From positions 1 to 64,000 of IMG/VR virus record IMGVR_UViG_3300029787_000018: 64,000 nt of DNA. One strand, given 5' to 3'. The notes under the pieces are model-generated. The model was not told the DNA's origin. It did no database searches and saw nothing but the letters and a program-made list of their open reading frames with translations. This document shows positions 32,754 through 44,000 of the stretch, in pieces. This DNA is from a virus. The position numbers and the translations under genes were made by a program. Positions within the stretch are counted from its first letter, which is position 1. Every line of letters starts with the position of its first letter.

Positions 32754-32802
32754 AACGTTGAGTATAAACCCTCGTTTTAATGGGGTTTATACATTGTTAC
32801 CC
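32754..32802 (+). repeat. Cassette-spacer element, copy B
   Basis: AACGTTGAGTATAAACCC ... GGGTTTATACATTGTTACCC: arms at 32762-32771 and 32783-32792 pair over 10 bp, with ACATTGTTACCC at the right end. May also act as a weak terminator. Confidence 0.6.
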
Positions 32803-32848
32803 TTAGTACGGGTTTGAAGAAATAAATTAACTTAAAAACAGAAATAAA

Positions 32849-33271
32849 ATGAAAATTGAATTAACAGTAAAAAAGGAATTTGAAGTAAAGACATTATTAG
32901 TTGAAGCCAATGTAAGATATTGGGAAGATGCAACTGTAAATGGTGTTGAAGACGAAAACGGTGATTTAATACCTTGTAAATTAGGCGACACTTGGAAGCC
33001 GATTATTGATTTAGAAACTGGATTAATAACTAATTGGGAAAAAGGAAAGGAAGCGGATATACATTACAAAGTATGTGATGCAGGTGAATATTGGTTGCAA
33101 GATGAAAACGGTGAAAAGATTGTAAAGGCAAAAGGATATTATGTACCTGACTTTTTAGCAATTGACGATAGTGGATTGGGCGACTACATTATTATGAAAG
33201 TTGACAAAGATGGTAAAATCAACAATTGGCGATTTGATAGCGAACCATTTACTAACGAAGACGAAGATTAG
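32849..33271 (+). CDS. Hypothetical protein
   Basis: 140 residues, acidic, beta-rich: KIELTVKKEFEVKTLLVEANVRYWEDA; DTWKPIIDLETGLITNW; YWLQDENGEKIVKAKGYYVPDFL. I recall similar proteins on Bacteroidetes plasmids and phages with no known function. Cassette-like gene between spacer copies B and C. Confidence 0.65.
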   Translation: MKIELTVKKEFEVKTLLVEANVRYWEDATVNGVEDENGDLIPCKLGDTWKPIIDLETGLITNWEKGKEADIHYKVCDAGEYWLQDENGEKIVKAKGYYVPDFLAIDDSGLGDYIIMKVDKDGKINNWRFDSEPFTNEDED

Positions 33272-33277
33272 TATTAA

Positions 33278-33315
33278 GGGTAACGATTAATCTATGATTA
33301 GTCGCAGTCTTAAAC
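33278..33315 (+). repeat. Cassette-spacer element, copy C
   Basis: GGGTAACGATTAATCTATGA followed by TTAGTCGCAGTCTTAAA. Closest to copy E (GGGTAACAATTCGCTATGA). Starts within 10 nt of the preceding stop. Confidence 0.65.
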
Positions 33316-33330
33316 CTAAACACAATAAAT

Positions 33331-33495
33331 ATGGAATATAAAAAAATATTAACCGTTGCCGATTTAAGGGATGTTAACGATTCTTATGAGAAGGGTGAAA
33401 TATTATACTCAAAAATGGTAGAACTTCTAAACAAGCGCATATCTGAGCGATTAATTATAGATGTTGTTACCTACTGTGGCGATTTAATAAACTAA
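33331..33495 (+). CDS. Small helical protein
   Basis: 54 residues, one long helix likely (YEKGEILYSKMVELLNKR). No family recognised. Complete frame with ATG after a short A-rich leader; 12 nt before the next gene. Confidence 0.55.
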   Translation: MEYKKILTVADLRDVNDSYEKGEILYSKMVELLNKRISERLIIDVVTYCGDLIN

Positions 33496-33506
33496 AATTT
33501 TGATAA

Positions 33507-33755
33507 ATGACTGAAACTAAAAATACATACGAGCCAAATGGCACAGAAGAAGAAGTAAAACTTGGTATTTTGCATAATGTAAACGGCTACTGGGTAAGCA
33601 ACGAGGGAACTAGACAGCAACCAAACTACCACGTATGGATACCAAGTGTAACGCACTCGGTTTGCGACAGTGCCTATGCAGAAATAGACCTTGCCGTTTG
33701 TAGATGTAATTATTTGGCGAAAAATAAGATTGAGGCACATTACCAGCCATTGTAG
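33507..33755 (+). CDS. Small hypothetical protein
   Basis: 82 residues. Aromatic and His-rich middle (NVNGYWVSNEG, YHVWIPSVTHSVCDSAY) and a Cys pair (VCRCNYL). Common type in flavobacterial mobile DNA by feel; no family named. Its stop codon is part of spacer copy D. Confidence 0.6.
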   Translation: MTETKNTYEPNGTEEEVKLGILHNVNGYWVSNEGTRQQPNYHVWIPSVTHSVCDSAYAEIDLAVCRCNYLAKNKIEAHYQPL

Positions 33756-33886
33756 GTAACGGCAAAGTATAAGATTTCGGTTGCGTTTAGGCGACTGGCT
33801 TAATTAAATGTGCGTTACTCTGATGGTGTAGAAATACCTCACAGACAATGACAAACTAAGCAACTGAATTTTATACATTGTTACCC
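33752..33886 (+). repeat. Cassette-spacer element, copy D (two parts)
   Basis: Left part at 33745-33810: CATTGTAGGTAACGGCAAAG, TATAAG, GGTTGCG and CTTAATTAAATG. Right part at 33871-33886: TTATACATTGTTACCC. The 180-bp gap between genes holds nothing else that I can recognise. Confidence 0.6.
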
Positions 33887-33935
33887 ACTTTTTAAAAAGC
33901 CGTGCGTGAGGTACGAGGGCAAACACATACAGATT

Positions 33936-34631
33936 ATGAAATACACAGGAAGTAAAAATAGAATTTCAAAATACATATTACCAGTAATGCTTGAAGGTAG
34001 AACCAATGAAACTTGGGTTGAGCCTTTTGTTGGTGGTGCAAATATGATTGATAAAGTTGAAGGAAAAAGAATTGGTTTTGATAATAATGAATATTTAATA
34101 GAGCTATACCATTATTTACAAAATGGAGGTTTAATAGTTAATAGGTTTATAACAAAAGAACAATGGCACAATGTAAAAGAAAATATTGAAAATTACCCAA
34201 AATGGTATGTTGGTTTAGTAGGCGTTTTAGGTTCTTATAATGGTAATTGGTTTAGTGCTTATGGTGGTGGAAGTAAAACTAAAGAAGGTAATTATAGAAA
34301 CTACTTTGATGAAGGTATAAGAGGATTATTAAAACAAGATTTATCTAATATTCAATTTGTATTTTCTGATTATAAAAATATTAAAATACCAAATAATAGT
34401 ATTATTTATTGCGACCCGCCATACCAACTAAAAAACAAAAGATATAAAGAGCATTTTGATAGTGAAGTGTTTTTTGATTGGTTTAGAAATAAAGCAAAAG
34501 AAGGACATAAAGTTTTTGTTTCTGAATATAATGCACCAAAGGATTTTAAATGTATTTGGCAAAAAGAAATAAGTAAAACTAACCCAAAGCAAAAAGTAAA
34601 CAAAATAGAAAAATTATTTACGATTGAGTAA
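33936..34631 (+). CDS. dam: Dam-type DNA adenine methylase
   Basis: 231 residues from ATG 33936 (an in-frame GTG at 33906 is less likely). D12/Dam-class order: YTGSKNR near the start, PFVGGANM as SAM-binding motif I, and CDPPYQ as catalytic motif IV near residue 160. It is shorter than E. coli Dam (278), with a reduced target-recognition region. Very A/T-rich codon use compared with the replication block suggests separate acquisition. Likely role: methylation of phage DNA against host restriction. Flanked by spacer copies D and E. Confidence 0.85.
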   Translation: MKYTGSKNRISKYILPVMLEGRTNETWVEPFVGGANMIDKVEGKRIGFDNNEYLIELYHYLQNGGLIVNRFITKEQWHNVKENIENYPKWYVGLVGVLGSYNGNWFSAYGGGSKTKEGNYRNYFDEGIRGLLKQDLSNIQFVFSDYKNIKIPNNSIIYCDPPYQLKNKRYKEHFDSEVFFDWFRNKAKEGHKVFVSEYNAPKDFKCIWQKEISKTNPKQKVNKIEKLFTIE

Positions 34632-34654
34632 GCCGTAAAGATTGGCGGCTTTTT
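34631..34654 (+). terminator. Stem-loop terminator after the methylase
   Basis: AGCCG, 10-nt loop, CGGCT then TTTT, beginning right after the stop codon. Merges into spacer copy E. Confidence 0.7.
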
Positions 34655-34700
34655 ACATTGTGGGTAACAATTCGCTATGAGTACTACAGCATCACATAAC
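34651..34700 (+). repeat. Cassette-spacer element, copy E
   Basis: TTTTACATTGTGGGTAACAA, TTCGCTATGAGTA, then CATCACATAACTAACTAAA. It shows the two halves seen apart in other copies (ACATTGT and GGGTAAC) joined together. Confidence 0.65.
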
Positions 34701-34718
34701 TAACTAAAAATCAATAGT

Positions 34719-34931
34719 ATGCGTGTAAATGTAAAATTTGAAGCGGTATGGCAAATAAAGGGTAATACAGACTATAAAGTTACTAAACGCAAAATGGTAA
34801 TTAATTCTAAAACAGAAAAACTATTAACCTATAACAGAAGAGGTTATTTTATAATGGGTAAATATTTAAAGAAAAAAGATTTAAACCATTATTTAGAAAA
34901 GATACCTGAAGAAAATAATTTGCCATTTTAA
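34719..34931 (+). CDS. Small basic protein
   Basis: 70 residues, Lys/Asn-rich (VTKRKMVINSKTEKLLTYNRRGYF, then a helical KKKDLNHYLEKI). No family recognised. Last + strand gene; it meets the leftward virion block at a pair of terminators. Confidence 0.6.
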   Translation: MRVNVKFEAVWQIKGNTDYKVTKRKMVINSKTEKLLTYNRRGYFIMGKYLKKKDLNHYLEKIPEENNLPF

Positions 34932-34938
34932 TAAATAA

Positions 34939-34969
34939 ACCAACTGACAAATAATCTTTGACAGTTGGT
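34939..34969. terminator. Stem-loop at the convergent junction
   Basis: ACCAACTG (34939-34946) pairs with CAGTTGGT (34962-34969). First of two hairpins between the convergent blocks. Confidence 0.6.
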
Positions 34970-34984
34970 GTAATTAAGTATTTC

Positions 34985-35014
34985 AACTACTCGAAAATAT
35001 AGAGTAGTTCTTTT
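34985..35014 (+). terminator. Intrinsic terminator at the convergent junction
   Basis: AACTACTC (34985-34992) pairs with GAGTAGTT (35002-35009), followed by CTTTTT on the + strand. On the - strand the A/T run also allows termination of the virion transcript. Confidence 0.75.
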
Positions 35015-38000
35015 TAAAAAATAGACTCTACCATTGATTTAGTTGTTCTTACTGCAGAAGGTATAAGCTTGTATTCGATCTTATCCAAATCCATGTAGTA
35101 ATTGGCATCCCAATAAGCACTCTCTGCAAACCTATTATCGGTGCTCAATGCAAATCCCCCAATAAGTCCTGACATTGCCAGACCTTTTAGCCCACTATCA
35201 AGTCGTTTGGCTAGCTCAGGACTTTCTTTTTGAAGCTTTTTACGATATTCTATATAATCTTTCGGATTCATGCTTTGAACCTCTGAAACCGTCTTAAAAA
35301 GCATTCTTAGCGAACCGATATGTTCGTTACCATAAATATCTATATCCTGTTTCGCGAATCTATCGTTTACAACAGTAGGTAAGAATCTTGAAAACTGCAA
35401 CATCATTCTACCTAAGCTATATTGCTGAATCAATCTTTGATCAGTAGCTTGATACCCTTTCCCTTGTGATTTCTTCACCTCGTTCTCCAACATGATCAAC
35501 CTTTGTTGATCAATAGGCTCTTCCATAGGTTTATACTCCCCGTTCTCGTCAAACTTGTTCCATTCGGCTTCGGTAAGCATACCCGCCATCTGAACACCTT
35601 GAATCCATTTCTCGCTCCACGTCATTGGCATAAGTGCCAAATCGCCCAAGAAATTATCAAGTCTCCCTTTTGAGGACATAGATACGTTATCGTATACATT
35701 GATATCCATAAAGTTCAACGTCTTTAGAATCTTCTGTGTTCTTTTCATTCGTTTTACAATATCAAATGGATTGGTCGTACTGGTATCCATACCCCAAAAA
35801 CGGCTTTCTCCTTTTGCCCATTCTTTTACAGAACCGTTTTTAATGTTATGGTACTTACCAGAGGCTACGTTACCCATGAAATAACTAGCGTTAAAACCTA
35901 ACTGCCAAAATAGGTTCATCTTAGTCAATAGGTCTACAACCTTATCTCCTTTTTCACCTAATAGGTTTTGTCGCTTGCCTTTTAAGTAGTAATCTTTCCA
36001 GTTCATTTTTACGTACTTACCGGCATTCTTTAAACCTTTGTCCTGGTTCAATGCAAGGACACCATCTACAACAGCTTGCATGCTCTTGAATCCTGCAAAG
36101 TTTTCATTACCGTTAACGAACAACGTAGAATGAACATAGCTGTTAAGCGCATGGTTTAAATCCATAGAAGGCATTTCGGTAGCTTTATTACTACGTGTAT
36201 TGGCAAATCGGTTCATAATACCGAAAGACAATGCAGAATCCATTTCAAAATCGGAAACTTCAATATCCGAACCGTCTTCATTTTTGCCGCTTTTTAAGAG
36301 CTTCTTAGCCTTGTTCTTTAAAAGAATGTAGTCTTTAATCTGCTTGGCATTATTCTTAGTGCTGGCCGACATAGCAGAGTATATGTTATCGATATCCTTA
36401 AAGCTAACAAGCTCTTTTTTGCCAGTGTCCGGATTATCGATATATAGCATTACTTCGTTTAAGGCGTCATCGCTATTTTTCGTAGATTGGAGCAACCCGA
36501 GAAGTCCTCTATTTGAAAAAGATTCAAATGTGCCCATAGAGGTGTGAGGTATATAGCCTCTCCTGACTCTTTTACCGTCTGAGGTAGAAGAAGGGGCAAG
36601 TTCTCCGGTAATGTCAGTGAAAGTTTTGTAGAAGTTGTATTCGGCTTCGGATAATCTGCCTTGCTCTTTAAGTTTGTTGATTTCTTCATTGCTTTTTAGT
36701 TTGAATTCTTTAATGACCTTACCCTCGGAAACAATCTCGTTCTCTTCTACAAGATTACCGTAAAGTATGTTGTAAAGGTCTTTTCTGTTGTGAATATAAC
36801 TATAATAGAAACGTTTTAAAATATCTATAGGGTTACCGCTATCGAACATGAAACCGAACTTCTCTTTGTAAAGTGCGTTCGTAGTTTCGTTGATCCTGGT
36901 AACGTATTTTTTCTTTTCGTTCTGAAACTGTTTCTCCATAGCTGTCATATTCCTTACCATACCTTGTATCTCTGGATGATTGGAAGGAATATTGTTAGCC
37001 ATTAACCAAGTTTGTACAGGACCAAGGTCTTCATTGGTTTTTGTACGTCCTGTCAACTTTGTTTGTTGAGCGGATATCTTTGCCGCCAACGCCTTTACTA
37101 TAGGTGTGGTAATATTGGCATACGCATAGGCATTTTTGGAACCGTACGTTCTATATAGTTCCATAAGCTTTTCGGGGCTGAACTGATTAAAGTCCTTACC
37201 CCTGAAGCTTTTGTTATATATTTCGTTGGCTCTCTTTTTTTCCTTTACGTATTCCTGATAAGCCTGGTTCTTGGATTCCTCTGTTTGAAACTTGTTGAAC
37301 TCCATGGCATCGTTGAACGTCTGCTTGTCCATAAAGTCCTGTGACTTGTAATCCCAGAACTCTTCACGAGCTTCCATGCCTATCGGCTCAGCTTTTTTTT
37401 TAACACGTGGAACAGGATTGTTGGAACTAGAAGTAATGGTAACTAAATCTATATCCAATTGGTTGTTCGTGCGTCTAGGAACTTTTTTTATCATTTTTGT
37501 AGCGTTCTTGGCTAAATGATTAAGTCTGTTCAACGTGTTTGAAATAGGCTTGTTGAATACTTCGGACTTGTTTCCTATAAACTTGTAAAGGTTCATATTG
37601 CCCTTGGCATCCCTTGACTTGAAGTAGAACTGTGTATTGTTCTCCAACGCTGCTCTGAACTGTGGGTTCTTTTGCATTTCTATCATAGCCTTTTCAGGTG
37701 ATAGCCCTTTAATGTCAAAGAAAGGAATATTGTTACGTACACCATTGATATCTTTAAGCATCAATATTTCTTCCAATTCCCTAAGCTCTGGACGCGTATA
37801 GGTTTTATCGTTTTTCTCCTTGAAATCTTGGTTAAGGTTCTCTACCAACATTTTGTTCGTGAACGAGTCGGTAATAGGCAACATGGACAAAGGACTTCCC
37901 CAACCGTTTTTGGTAAGGTCATAATAAACAAGTTTATATTGCAAGTCTGCAGGAAGTTCCGAAAACTCTTTGTTCATTCTACGTACCTCTTGGGTAGTAA

Positions 38001-41000
38001 GGCTTTCATCAAAGAAACTACTGTTCATAGAAATATAAGGCTTGTTTCCATCGAACTTCATATTAAGCCCTTGCGTAAGCAATAGATTGTTTTCAAGATT
38101 GCCTTCCATCTTAAGCCCGGCTATATATTCCGATAAATCTGCAAATACGCTGTTTTCATTTTTAGGATCAACTATTTCGGCCAACTCTTCTTTGGACATA
38201 TTGTTATATCCCGAAATATTGGAATGTAGGAACTTTGAAATACTTCTGGTATACTTCTTAATCTGGTTGTCGTTCAACAGTTCCATGCCTTGCTTAACGG
38301 CCAAGCCTTGTAGCAACTTGGTAATAGCGGGTCTATAAACCAAATCTATTTGTTTGGTATGTTCCAATGTAGCTTCTGCAGTATTCAAATACCTTTTTAA
38401 ATCTGGATTACTAGCCATTTCTGCAGGTATGTTCATCGTAGAATCCTCATTGTTCATAATACGCTTGAACTCTCCTATCTGCTTTTCCAACAAATATGGG
38501 TTGGTTTCAATACCGTTATGACCAGCCATAATCTTACTGACCTTTTGAATGTCGGCATTGACTTCATCCATTTTCATTATTAGGTTAATAATGTTGGACT
38601 GGTTTTTCTGGCTATAGAACTCTTTGTTATTGGTATTGGTAACTACGCCACCTGTAGAATTGGAATCATATTTTACGGTACCGTTATTACCATTGGAAAC
38701 AGACCTTTTAGCTAATTCTGTCAACATTTGCTTTCTAGGGGTGTAACCGTGGAACGCAGAATTGTTTTCGTTCATTATCGAAACATATTCTTTTACCATT
38801 GGAGCGTTCATCATAACGGCTACATCTTCAATAGGAATGTTGAGGTTGACCATTAAGGTAAAAGCCGATACCGTATGTTCGTTTATATTCAATGCATCCG
38901 CTGCATTTTCGTTAAGGTTGTCCAGAATAAGGTTGGCTACCAATGCAGATTTATGGTTACGGCTTTGATCACCTTCTCCCATATCCTCGAATATCTGGTA
39001 ATTGGTATTGTTTACCATTATACCTTCTTTCATATTGGCTCTGTACGCGGCAAGCGTATTGGCAATTCTATGCAAGTTGAAAACGGTACCGATATTCCTT
39101 TTGGCGATCATGGAATCCTCATAGGACTTTCTTCTGTACGATGGAGAAAATGCCAATGGCTGTTCTTTTACATAGTTAGGGAACTGCTCTTTGATATGTT
39201 CCTTTAACTTTTTACCTTCTCCGGAAGTGTCCATTGCCGTTTGAATGAACGGTGCCATTTTTTCACTAAGCCATAGCTTTTCCATACGGTCTATGACTTC
39301 GTTCATTTTTTTGTTTTTTCCTTTATGTTGGATGAACAAGGCATCACCATCTAAATCCGCACCTATTGTCTTACTGAAAGAAGTAGGTACCTGTACTTGG
39401 TTTCCTTTACCAACGGCAAACTCAACAGCTTCGAATATACCTGTAAAGTTTGGTCCGTTTGAAGGAACACGAGTGGCTATTACCGTTTCCCCAGGAACAT
39501 AATAACCGATTACCTTACCGTCTTTAAGAACGGTCTGTGTTTCAAGTTTTGGCGTTGTTTTATCCCTATTTTTATTAAGGTGTGCTACAAACTTGTCCGC
39601 AGCTTCTTTTAAACGCATAAGGTCGTTTTCTTGCGGTGTTTTGGTCTTGTCAAGATAACCGTTCGTATCAGTGGCTTTGATAGCCATTTCGCCTAATTTA
39701 CTATCAGGTGTATAGTATTTTCTGGCTCTTACCTTTCCATTTAAATGTTGGGGCAATACAATCTCCGCCCTATTAAGTCCTGTAGAAGCTTGCGTATAAC
39801 CGTTAAGCTCATTACTTCCTTTTATTTCTCCATCAACAGGCAATTCCCATCCATAACTAGACTTCTGGTGCGCATACGTACCAGCTATTCTTAACTTGTT
39901 ACCTTTTGACTTTAAAGTGTTCGCTAATTGATTGGAAACGATCTCTATTGCTCTAGGGTGTAGTATACCATATTTTTCGATAACGAACCTTTGGACTTGA
40001 TCCATGTCCTCTTTGTTCATTTCCTTGGTAACTATTTTATTATATGTAGCAACATCTTTCTTTTTAAGTTCATTGGTAACCTCGTTAAGGTTTTCGGACA
40101 TCATATCCGATATCAGTTCTTGTATCGCTTCGGCTTCTTCAAGATGCCCAAGATTTAAAGAATGAACTAATAGCGAGTTCATTTGCTGTACAGGTAACGT
40201 TACTTCATCGGTAACTTTATCCATTACTTGTTGTGGTCCAAAGTTGTAACCACTGATACCCATAAAACCACCTTTGGAATCATACATGATGTTGTCTTGG
40301 AACTCACCCGCTTTGGTAACTCCCTCTTCGTTCATAAGCTCGTTTAAGTATGGTGCATTCTCCATACCCTTGCCTTTTTGAATTCCCGTTTTCTCAGAAG
40401 AAAAAGGAATTGCTATCGGAAAGTAGTTCTCTAGACCATCGGTAAAGTTATCACTAGGCATTGCACCATTGTTCTTTTTAGCGTATGCATCGAACATTTT
40501 AGCACGTCTGGCTTTCATATGTTCGTATAATCCTTTGAACTTGTAGTTCTGATCAACAAAATCTTGGTCGATTATAGTAGTATATCCTTTAAGCAATACG
40601 GTGTTACCTCTAAAGTTCGGGTTGTCTTTTTCTACAGAGTAGTTAAGGAACTTGAAACCTTCATTCAAATCAAATACACCTTTACCAACATTAGCCCAGC
40701 GCTCAGCATCTTCTCTAAGTATGAACATACCACCATCGGTAGAAGCTTCATTATCTTTAGGGTCTTTAAAGAATATAGGCTCAAACTTTAAGTTCTTGTT
40801 TACGGATATAACAGGACTACCGGCATTCTTTAAACGCTTGGCAATACTTGATATCTTAATGTTAGGAGATACTACCTCAGCCATGAACAGACCGTTCATA
40901 ATTTGATTGTATACATATCCTTTTACAATTTTTTCTCCTTTAGGATTAAGCTTTCCGTTTTTATCGAACATAGATTTTAAAGAATCTATCTTCATAAGTT

Positions 41001-44000
41001 CCTTGCCGTTTTTATTAAAGAAATCAACTTCTTTTTCTCCTTCTTTAATCAACGATAAGTTAAACTGACGTTTACTTATATTTTCCTCAGATATATTTCT
41101 GTAAATATTATAAGCCGCAGTAGTAGTATCGTTGGACATATCAAGCCTTTTAGTAGGCATGTAATACTTTCTAGGACTATCACCGAAAACACCGACGTTC
41201 GCCAAATATGTTTTTTTGTTAAGTCCGGAAGCGTACATCATAAAGTCCTCAAAGGACTGTTCGTATGAAGTACTGTCCTCAAATGCATTGGCATTGTTGC
41301 TTACGCTATCATCGATACCGGTATAGTAAACAAGGTCTGGTTTGTTTCCAGCTACTACACTATCATAGAAATTGTCCAAAAATTGATTAGGAACGGGTTT
41401 GCTGTACGCTTTTGAACGAGTGATATGAGAATACCTTTTTATAAAATCGGCTTTAGGAATCACGTCACCGTCCTTATTAGGGCGTAATGAATCGTACATC
41501 TGGTCAAGCTCTTTGGTCATGTGGTTGTTCATCATACGAACAGGAACCATATTTCCTTTGGCATTCTCTACAACACTATCTTGGGTAAACTCCCTATTAG
41601 TAGCCATAATAGCATTGGCAATAGGTCTAAAGTTATAAGGGTACATATACCTGTTACCGTTCTTGGCGGGTTTACCTAAATGCTTGTCGTTATCGATAAA
41701 GCTTTTAAGAACTGTTACAGGGCTATAGTAAGTACCTTTTACGTTGATAAAACCATTTTCCAATATATCCATCATTTTTACGTCAGGAGGTGCCATAAAT
41801 CGATATGCCTTTACGTAATCTTCATTAGTAGCAGTATCGTCTTTTATTCTAGCTACGATACCCTCGAACTCCGACCATTGATCACCTAATAAATGACCGC
41901 TCTTTTTAAGCATGTAATCTCTGGCTTTAGCCATATTGTCCATCATGTCTTGTGCTTGGCTCTGCTCTCTTTTAGATAAAGATTCTTCAATAGAGTGGTT
42001 TATTTTGCCATCGTTCTCCGACATAACGGACTTAACGGCATTTACCATTCTATAGTTGGAGAACAGCGTCCATGTAGAATTCAAAAGAACGGTTTTGGCT
42101 TCCGGTGCACGTAGTTCCAAAAATTTGTTGAATGCTTGGATATCCGCATGAGGACTGTTTTCAAGTGCGTCTATAAAATCAACGGAGTTGTTTGTATTGG
42201 CAGCCAATTGGAACATCTTGTACCTAAACTCTTTCTTATCGAATAAAGGACCTTGCTTGCCCCATATGCTTTTTCTAAGCCTAATGGCACGATTGTACTC
42301 TTTTACAAAGTTGTTGATTATTTTGGTAGCCTTAGCTGTTCTGGTCATAAAGCTTTTTTCCGCTATACTGATAACGTTATCGGCATCCTCTTGGTTGTCC
42401 GCAACCTCATCTAGTATCTGGTCTAAAGCATCCTCTTTTCTAGTGAACAAGTTCTTGTTCTCTTCCGGGTCAAAATTGGCAACTTCTTCTTCAAGCCTGC
42501 TCTTGACCTTTACCCTACGTTGCATGATGTTTGCATCGTAAGCTGTGGAGCGAGATTCAAAACCTATTTCGGTAGCTTCTATTCTAGGTACTTCTTTAAG
42601 GAACTCCATAACGATGTAATCCCTCATATTATCAATTGAAAGATCTTGGCCGTCGTTAAGCTTTTGAATAAGCTCTTGGCTTTCCTGTAAGTAAGTAGGT
42701 TCAGATTTAGCCTTGGTATCTATCATCTTCCACCACTTACGGGTAGTATTGGTTCTTTTAGCTTCTGTACTAAGACCAAAGAAATTATTGTACTTTTTAG
42801 AAAGAGGACCTTGCATAGTAGCTACAAAGGCTTCTTCCAGAATGTATTTCTGCTCGGCCAAAGGTAAAATAGATGCTCCGTACTCAACTAGGTCTTCCTC
42901 GGTAGGTTTACCTGAGAACGTTCCTACTTCTTTACTTTCACCAACACCAAAATTATATAGAACATAATCTGGATATCTTTCAGCTATTTCATTTACAAGC
43001 TTTTTGTTTGCCATGACCTGTTCCAGGACCGCTTTGGTTTCTGGTCTGTCCTTTGCGAATCTGTAGAAGATGTGTGTCATTTCGTGCATGAACACTTCGC
43101 CTTGGTTCCATTCATCGCTACGAACGAATACTGCTGCAGAAACAGCAAGTCCGGTACCTCGTATACCCAACGCTTTTACAAGGTCGTCAAGTATGTATGC
43201 ATTTACCCTACTATCAGCTTTAGGGAACATAAAGTTCAAACGCTGATTAATGGCAACCATTTTATCAAGGTCGCTAGGACTGTTACGTATACGTCCTATA
43301 ATAGGAGCTTCGGCTCTGTTCTCTTCAAGAGGTTCGTTGTTCTCCTCAAAGGTTACGAACTCGTCGGCTTCATTTTGTTCAGATAACTCTGAATTTGATT
43401 CAGCTAATTCATCGCCTCTTGATTCCATAAAAGGACCAACTCCTTTTTTATAAGCATCTATAGCACTACTAAGTTTCTTTTTGATCTTAGTAGCCTGGCT
43501 TTTGATTTGCTTCTTTGTTTTGTTAACCTGCTTTGGCTCGGCTTGCTTGTTAACAAAGTTCTGGAACTGCTTGGATTTATCCTTGGCGGTTTCTTTTACC
43601 TTGTCAAAAGTATCGTTGAATTTGTCTACTATTTCCTGCTCTTTGGGAGTCAACGATTTTTGACCTTTTATTTTAGCTACGATATCATCGTACGTCTTTT
43701 TTGCTAAACCTTTAGGTAATGCTTTATTAGCTTTAGCCTTAGCTTTTTCTGCTAGTTCTGAAATACGTTTCTTAACCTCTTTGGCACGTTGCTCTCTTTT
43801 AGAAGCATCTTCCTTAGATTCTTTTTTCTTGGGCTTACTAAGTGTTTCGGACTCTTCTTCCAAATCACTAAGCTCATTTAATTCATCCTCTGTAATATCA
43901 TCTGAAACCTCACCCGTTACATCATCTGATTCTACACTATCGTTTTCCCCATTTTCTTCTCCCTGAACGTCTCCGGCAGTAGCACCATCGATTTCATTAT

